Below, in pieces: positions 5,889 to 7,686 of a DNA stretch of 7,686 bases. Position 1 is the first letter of the stretch; each line of letters begins with the position of its first letter. The position numbers and the translations under genes are program-made. The notes beneath the pieces are model-generated. The model did not search any database. It worked only from the letters and a program-made list of their open reading frames with translations, and had not been told where the DNA came from. Origin of the DNA: Mariprofundaceae bacterium (GTDB lineage Bacteria; Pseudomonadota; Zetaproteobacteria; Mariprofundales; Mariprofundaceae); assembly GCA_027075825.1 (NCBI GenBank), contig JALSZZ010000341.1:1-7686 (forward strand), read 5' to 3'.

Positions 5889-6913
5889 AGTTCACCTCCC
5901 AGCAGGCCATGTAATTTCAGATATTGCAGCAGCTCCTGTTGATTCATCGGTGTTTGCAGCGCTGAATTGTAAGGCTCTTCGATACCAGGCTCACCCATGT
6001 TCGGATAGTCATAATGGATTGACTCATAGACCGATTTGAAGGCTGGCAGGACAATAAAGTAATTATCGATCTCGACAGTTCTACGCGTCTCCTCGGCACT
6101 CATCAACTCTTCATACAACTTTTCACCCGGTTTGTTGCCAATCACCCTGATCTCAACCCTGTTCGGATCAGCAGCCAGTGCATACACCATCACTTCAGCG
6201 ATATCCTGAATACGCATCACCGGCATCTTGGTGACAAACACTTCGCCGCCGCAGGCCATGAACACCGATTCGATCACCAGTTCCACTGCCTGCTCAACCG
6301 TCATGACAAAGCGGGTCATCCTGGGGTCGGTCAGTGTAAGCGGGCCACCAGCCTCAATTTGCTTACGGAACAGAGGCAACACGGAACCCCGTGATCCCAA
6401 CACATTACCGAAGCGCGTTGAGGCAAAAACAGGGTCACCGGCATGACGATGTGCATTAGCAGCCGTCATCAAACGTTCACCCATCAGTTTGCTGGTTCCC
6501 ATGACGTTGGTCGGATTCACAGCTTTGTCAGAAGATGTAAAAATCACCCTCTCAACCCTGTTATACATTGCCGCATCAATAATATTTTGAGTACCAAGAA
6601 TATTGGTTTTCACTGCATCTTCAGGATTTTGTTCACACAGAATCACATGTTTTAAGGCGGCGGCATGCAGTACAATATCAATTCCCTGCATTGTCTTCAC
6701 TAATTTATCACGATCTCTCAGATCTCCAAGATAAAGGTGAATATGCCCGCGATGACGATAATGTTCCGTCAGAAAAAAAAGTTCTGTTTCATTATTATCC
6801 AGGCCAGTAATGCTTGCCACATTCATGTGGGCGAGTTGTCGTAAAAGCTCTTTGCCTATGGTGCCACACACGCCCGTGATAAGAACATGTTTGTTTTGCC
6901 ATCTTTTTTTCAT
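5885..6913 (-). CDS. FlaA1/CapD-type nucleotide-sugar 4,6-dehydratase (short, soluble SDR)
   Basis: A 342-residue short-chain dehydrogenase/reductase of the polysaccharide-biosynthesis CapD/FlaA1 family, which removes water from a UDP-sugar (usually UDP-GlcNAc) to give a 4-keto-6-deoxy product. The NAD(P)-binding GVCGTIG is at residues 14-20, AAALKHV at 84-90, TSSDKAVNPTNVMGTSK at 126-142 and STRFGNVLGS at 165-174. Where classical SDRs have Tyr-x3-Lys, this protein has Met138 and Lys142, the arrangement known from the WbpM/CapD branch. There are no membrane segments, unlike full-length WbpM/CapD. The start is the ATG at 6913, with AAGG 8 nt upstream. Its TGA overlaps the GTG of the SqdB-like gene by 4 nt (GTGA), so the two are probably translationally coupled. 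The 5' half is AT-richer than the 3' half. The exact substrate is uncertain. Confidence 0.88.
   Translation of the reverse strand: MKKRWQNKHVLITGVCGTIGKELLRQLAHMNVASITGLDNNETELFFLTEHYRHRGHIHLYLGDLRDRDKLVKTMQGIDIVLHAAALKHVILCEQNPEDAVKTNILGTQNIIDAAMYNRVERVIFTSSDKAVNPTNVMGTSKLMGERLMTAANAHRHAGDPVFASTRFGNVLGSRGSVLPLFRKQIEAGGPLTLTDPRMTRFVMTVEQAVELVIESVFMACGGEVFVTKMPVMRIQDIAEVMVYALAADPNRVEIRVIGNKPGEKLYEELMSAEETRRTVEIDNYFIVLPAFKSVYESIHYDYPNMGEPGIEEPYNSALQTPMNQQELLQYLKLHGLLGGEL
5895..5900 (-). promoter_or_regulatory. Strong ribosome binding site deciding the sqdB GTG start
   Basis: GGGAGG on the minus strand, 6 nt before the GTG at 5888. It sits inside the last codons of the FlaA1-like gene and supports the 4-nt overlap start; the encoded MKILILGGDGYLG is the expected N-terminus of the family. 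Confidence 0.7.
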
Positions 6914-6983
6914 CCGTTTACCTTGTTGTGTACTCTTTTTACGCCTTTTACTGATAAGGGATATATCAATCCTTCAGGGAGAG

Positions 6984-7001
6984 ACTGTAAGAATTCACAG
7001 T
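6984..7001. promoter_or_regulatory. LexA-box-like dyad (CTGT-N8-ACAG)
   Basis: The plus strand reads ACTGT-aagaattc-ACAGT. This has the CTGT-N8-ACAG layout of the gammaproteobacterial SOS box, flanked by A and T as in the best sites, with 6 of 8 central bases A or T. It ends 70 nt before the ATG of the FlaA1-like gene. It may bind LexA or another dimeric regulator, or be a chance dyad. No clear promoter overlaps it, which weakens the case for a repressor site. Confidence 0.3.
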
Positions 7002-7143
7002 GCCTTACCCGGAAGTTCGTGAAATATGTGGAGAGAACAGCTTGTTGGTCGCAAGACGCAAAATTGCAGGATCATCCTCAAATATCGCAACCCGGGAGCC
7101 TGTCGGAGGTTGGCAATCACCACGAGAAATAGCGGGATTAAGT

Positions 7144-7158
7144 CAGATATGCGATCTG
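7144..7158. repeat. Short perfect inverted repeat (5-bp arms, 5-nt loop)
   Basis: CAGAT-atgcg-ATCTG on the plus strand, 9 nt from the neighbouring hairpin at 7168-7182. Two hairpins this close together hint at a structured leader RNA, but arms this short can arise by chance. Confidence 0.3.
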
Positions 7159-7167
7159 TTGGCGGCA

Positions 7168-7182
7168 AATAGCAGCGCTATT
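7168..7182. repeat. Short perfect inverted repeat (6-bp arms, 3-nt loop)
   Basis: AATAGC-agc-GCTATT on the plus strand. It falls in the presumed untranslated leader downstream of the candidate promoter. It could form a small RNA hairpin or be a protein-binding dyad. The run of T after it on the minus strand is only three, so it is not a convincing terminator. Confidence 0.4.
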
Positions 7183-7209
7183 GAACAACAACAGGGCGAA
7201 GACTTGGCC

Positions 7210-7239
7210 AATATCCGGTTTTCACAGTAGATTTGTCAA
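7210..7239 (-). promoter_or_regulatory. Candidate sigma-70 promoter for the sugar operon
   Basis: On the minus strand there is a perfect -35 hexamer TTGACA (7234-7239), an 18-nt spacer, and a -10-like GATATT (7210-7215, 4 of 6 matches to TATAAT). It lies just after the end of the glycosyltransferase gene and points at the FlaA1-like gene, where a promoter for the six-gene run would be expected. The weak -10 and long spacer keep confidence moderate. Confidence 0.4.
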
Positions 7240-7278
7240 AGTCCGACAGACTTCTGGTCTTCAAAAACTCTCAACCAT

Positions 7279-7686
7279 TCATTTATCGTCTGCACATCCC
7301 TCACGCATCAGAGCCTGCATCTCTGCTTCCAGCCGGTCGATCAGTTTTTGCTGCGAAAATTCGCGTTCAAAACTGCCTCGTCCGCGCTCGCCCATGGCTT
7401 GCCGCTGCGCTGCTGGCAAGTTATGCACATGCAATACAGCCCTGGCCAGCGCCTTGCCATCTTCAGCGGTAACGGCAAGACCGCAACCGGCATCCTGAAT
7501 GACCCGCGCACCTTCACCATTCAGTGCTGCTACAATCGGCTTGCCGCAGGCCATATAGGCCTGAATCTTGCTGGGGATGGTCTGGGCAAACACCGGATCA
7601 GCCTTCAGCGTCACCAGCAGCGCATCAGCCTGCGCAAAAAAGGCAGGCATGTGCTCCGTCGGGTGACGGCCCAAAAAATGCACCTG
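7279..7686 (-). CDS. Glycosyltransferase family 4 (WbuB/WcaI-like), C-terminal part, cut by window edge
   Basis: About 135 residues of a C-terminal domain are visible; the 5' end lies beyond position 7686. The frame is open through the edge, so the GTG at 7683 is an internal Val codon and not a start. The segment has the GT-B (Rossmann-like) donor-binding half of a GT4 glycosyltransferase: HFLGRHP near its start, then ADALLVTL, then PSKIQAYMACGKPIVAALNGEGARVI followed by AGCGL, which is the nucleotide-sugar donor site region of WbuB/WcaI-type enzymes. This group transfers a sugar to a lipid-linked polysaccharide precursor at the cytoplasmic face of the inner membrane. It ends with TGA at 7279-7281, 365 nt before the next gene, so it may be in a separate transcription unit. 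Family call is firm; donor and acceptor cannot be read from the sequence. Confidence 0.85.
   Translation of the reverse strand, partial: QVHFLGRHPTEHMPAFFAQADALLVTLKADPVFAQTIPSKIQAYMACGKPIVAALNGEGARVIQDAGCGLAVTAEDGKALARAVLHVHNLPAAQRQAMGERGRGSFEREFSQQKLIDRLEAEMQALMREGCADDK

Larger units (their letters stand above)
6914..7278. other. Intergenic region with regulatory-looking elements, no convincing gene
   Basis: This is the only long gap in the cluster. The short open frames on both strands, including one on the plus strand at 7000-7230, have no recognisable motif and no good ribosome binding site. On the minus strand it holds a promoter-like pair (7210-7239), two short perfect hairpins (7168-7182 and 7144-7158), a LexA-box-like dyad (6984-7001), and an AAGG ribosome binding site 8 nt before the ATG at 6913. 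If the promoter is used, the transcript would have an untranslated leader of nearly 300 nt. I found no JUMPstart/ops-like core and no hairpin followed by a T-run that would be a good terminator for the glycosyltransferase. Confidence 0.6.

Noticed and set aside
5220..5942. 240-residue open frame on the plus strand
   Set aside because: Antisense shadow of the SqdB-like gene with no family motif and His/Ile-rich composition typical of reverse-frame translation.
7000..7230. 76-residue GTG-start frame on the plus strand in the intergenic region
   Set aside because: No ribosome binding site, no recognised motif, start codon lies in the LexA-like dyad, and it would run against every other gene here.
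7239..7253. Inverted repeat AAGTC-cgaca-GACTT after the glycosyltransferase as a terminator
   Set aside because: Arms are only 5 bp, it overlaps the -35 element, and no T-run follows on the minus strand.
1..7686. CRISPR arrays, tRNA or rRNA genes, insertion-sequence ends
   Set aside because: No regularly spaced repeats, no cloverleaf-like segments and no transposase frames or terminal inverted repeats were seen by eye on either strand.

Overview
This window is part of a surface-polysaccharide (O-antigen or capsule type) gene cluster from a Gram-negative bacterium, probably a proteobacterium. The evidence is the set of nucleotide-sugar enzymes, the tight co-directional packing with 4-nt overlaps, and protein sequences of proteobacterial style. 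I cannot name the genus. All genes that can be supported lie on the minus strand, so transcription runs from high to low coordinates. Base composition is uneven: GC-rich stretches alternate with clearly AT-richer ones, sometimes inside a single gene, which suggests a mosaic locus.

Right to left: (1) the 3' end of a GT4-type glycosyltransferase (7279-7686, cut by the window edge). (2) A 365-nt gap with no convincing gene; it holds a promoter-like sequence, two short hairpins and a LexA-box-like dyad. (3) A tightly packed run of six sugar genes: a FlaA1/CapD-type SDR dehydratase, an SqdB-type (UDP-sulfoquinovose synthase) SDR, glucose-1-phosphate cytidylyltransferase (rfbF), CDP-glucose 4,6-dehydratase (rfbG), an RmlC-type 3,5-epimerase and a TylCIII/TcaB9-type sugar C-methyltransferase. 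(4) Three nucleotides after the methyltransferase, a MntA/HepT (nucleotidyltransferase/HEPN) toxin-antitoxin pair. (5) Downstream of hepT, an approximately 26-codon remnant of a DegT/DnrJ/EryC1/StrS sugar aminotransferase, running directly into (6) the first codons of a second MntA-like nucleotidyltransferase that continues past the left edge.

RfbF and RfbG should make CDP-4-dehydro-6-deoxyglucose. The epimerase and C-methyltransferase could turn this into a C-methyl-branched CDP-6-deoxy sugar. No RfbH-type 3-dehydrase, 2,3-dehydratase or 4-ketoreductase is in the window, so the route is not the classical abequose/tyvelose/ascarylose one and its last step lies elsewhere. The FlaA1-like and SqdB-like genes form a second translationally coupled pair acting on UDP-sugars, possibly yielding a sulfonated sugar.

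The left end is the most unusual part. A toxin-antitoxin pair sits as the tail of the sugar operon, its HEPN toxin carries Tyr where the family's catalytic His is expected, and a truncated aminotransferase and a second antitoxin-like gene follow at once. This looks like repeated insertion and recombination at one spot.
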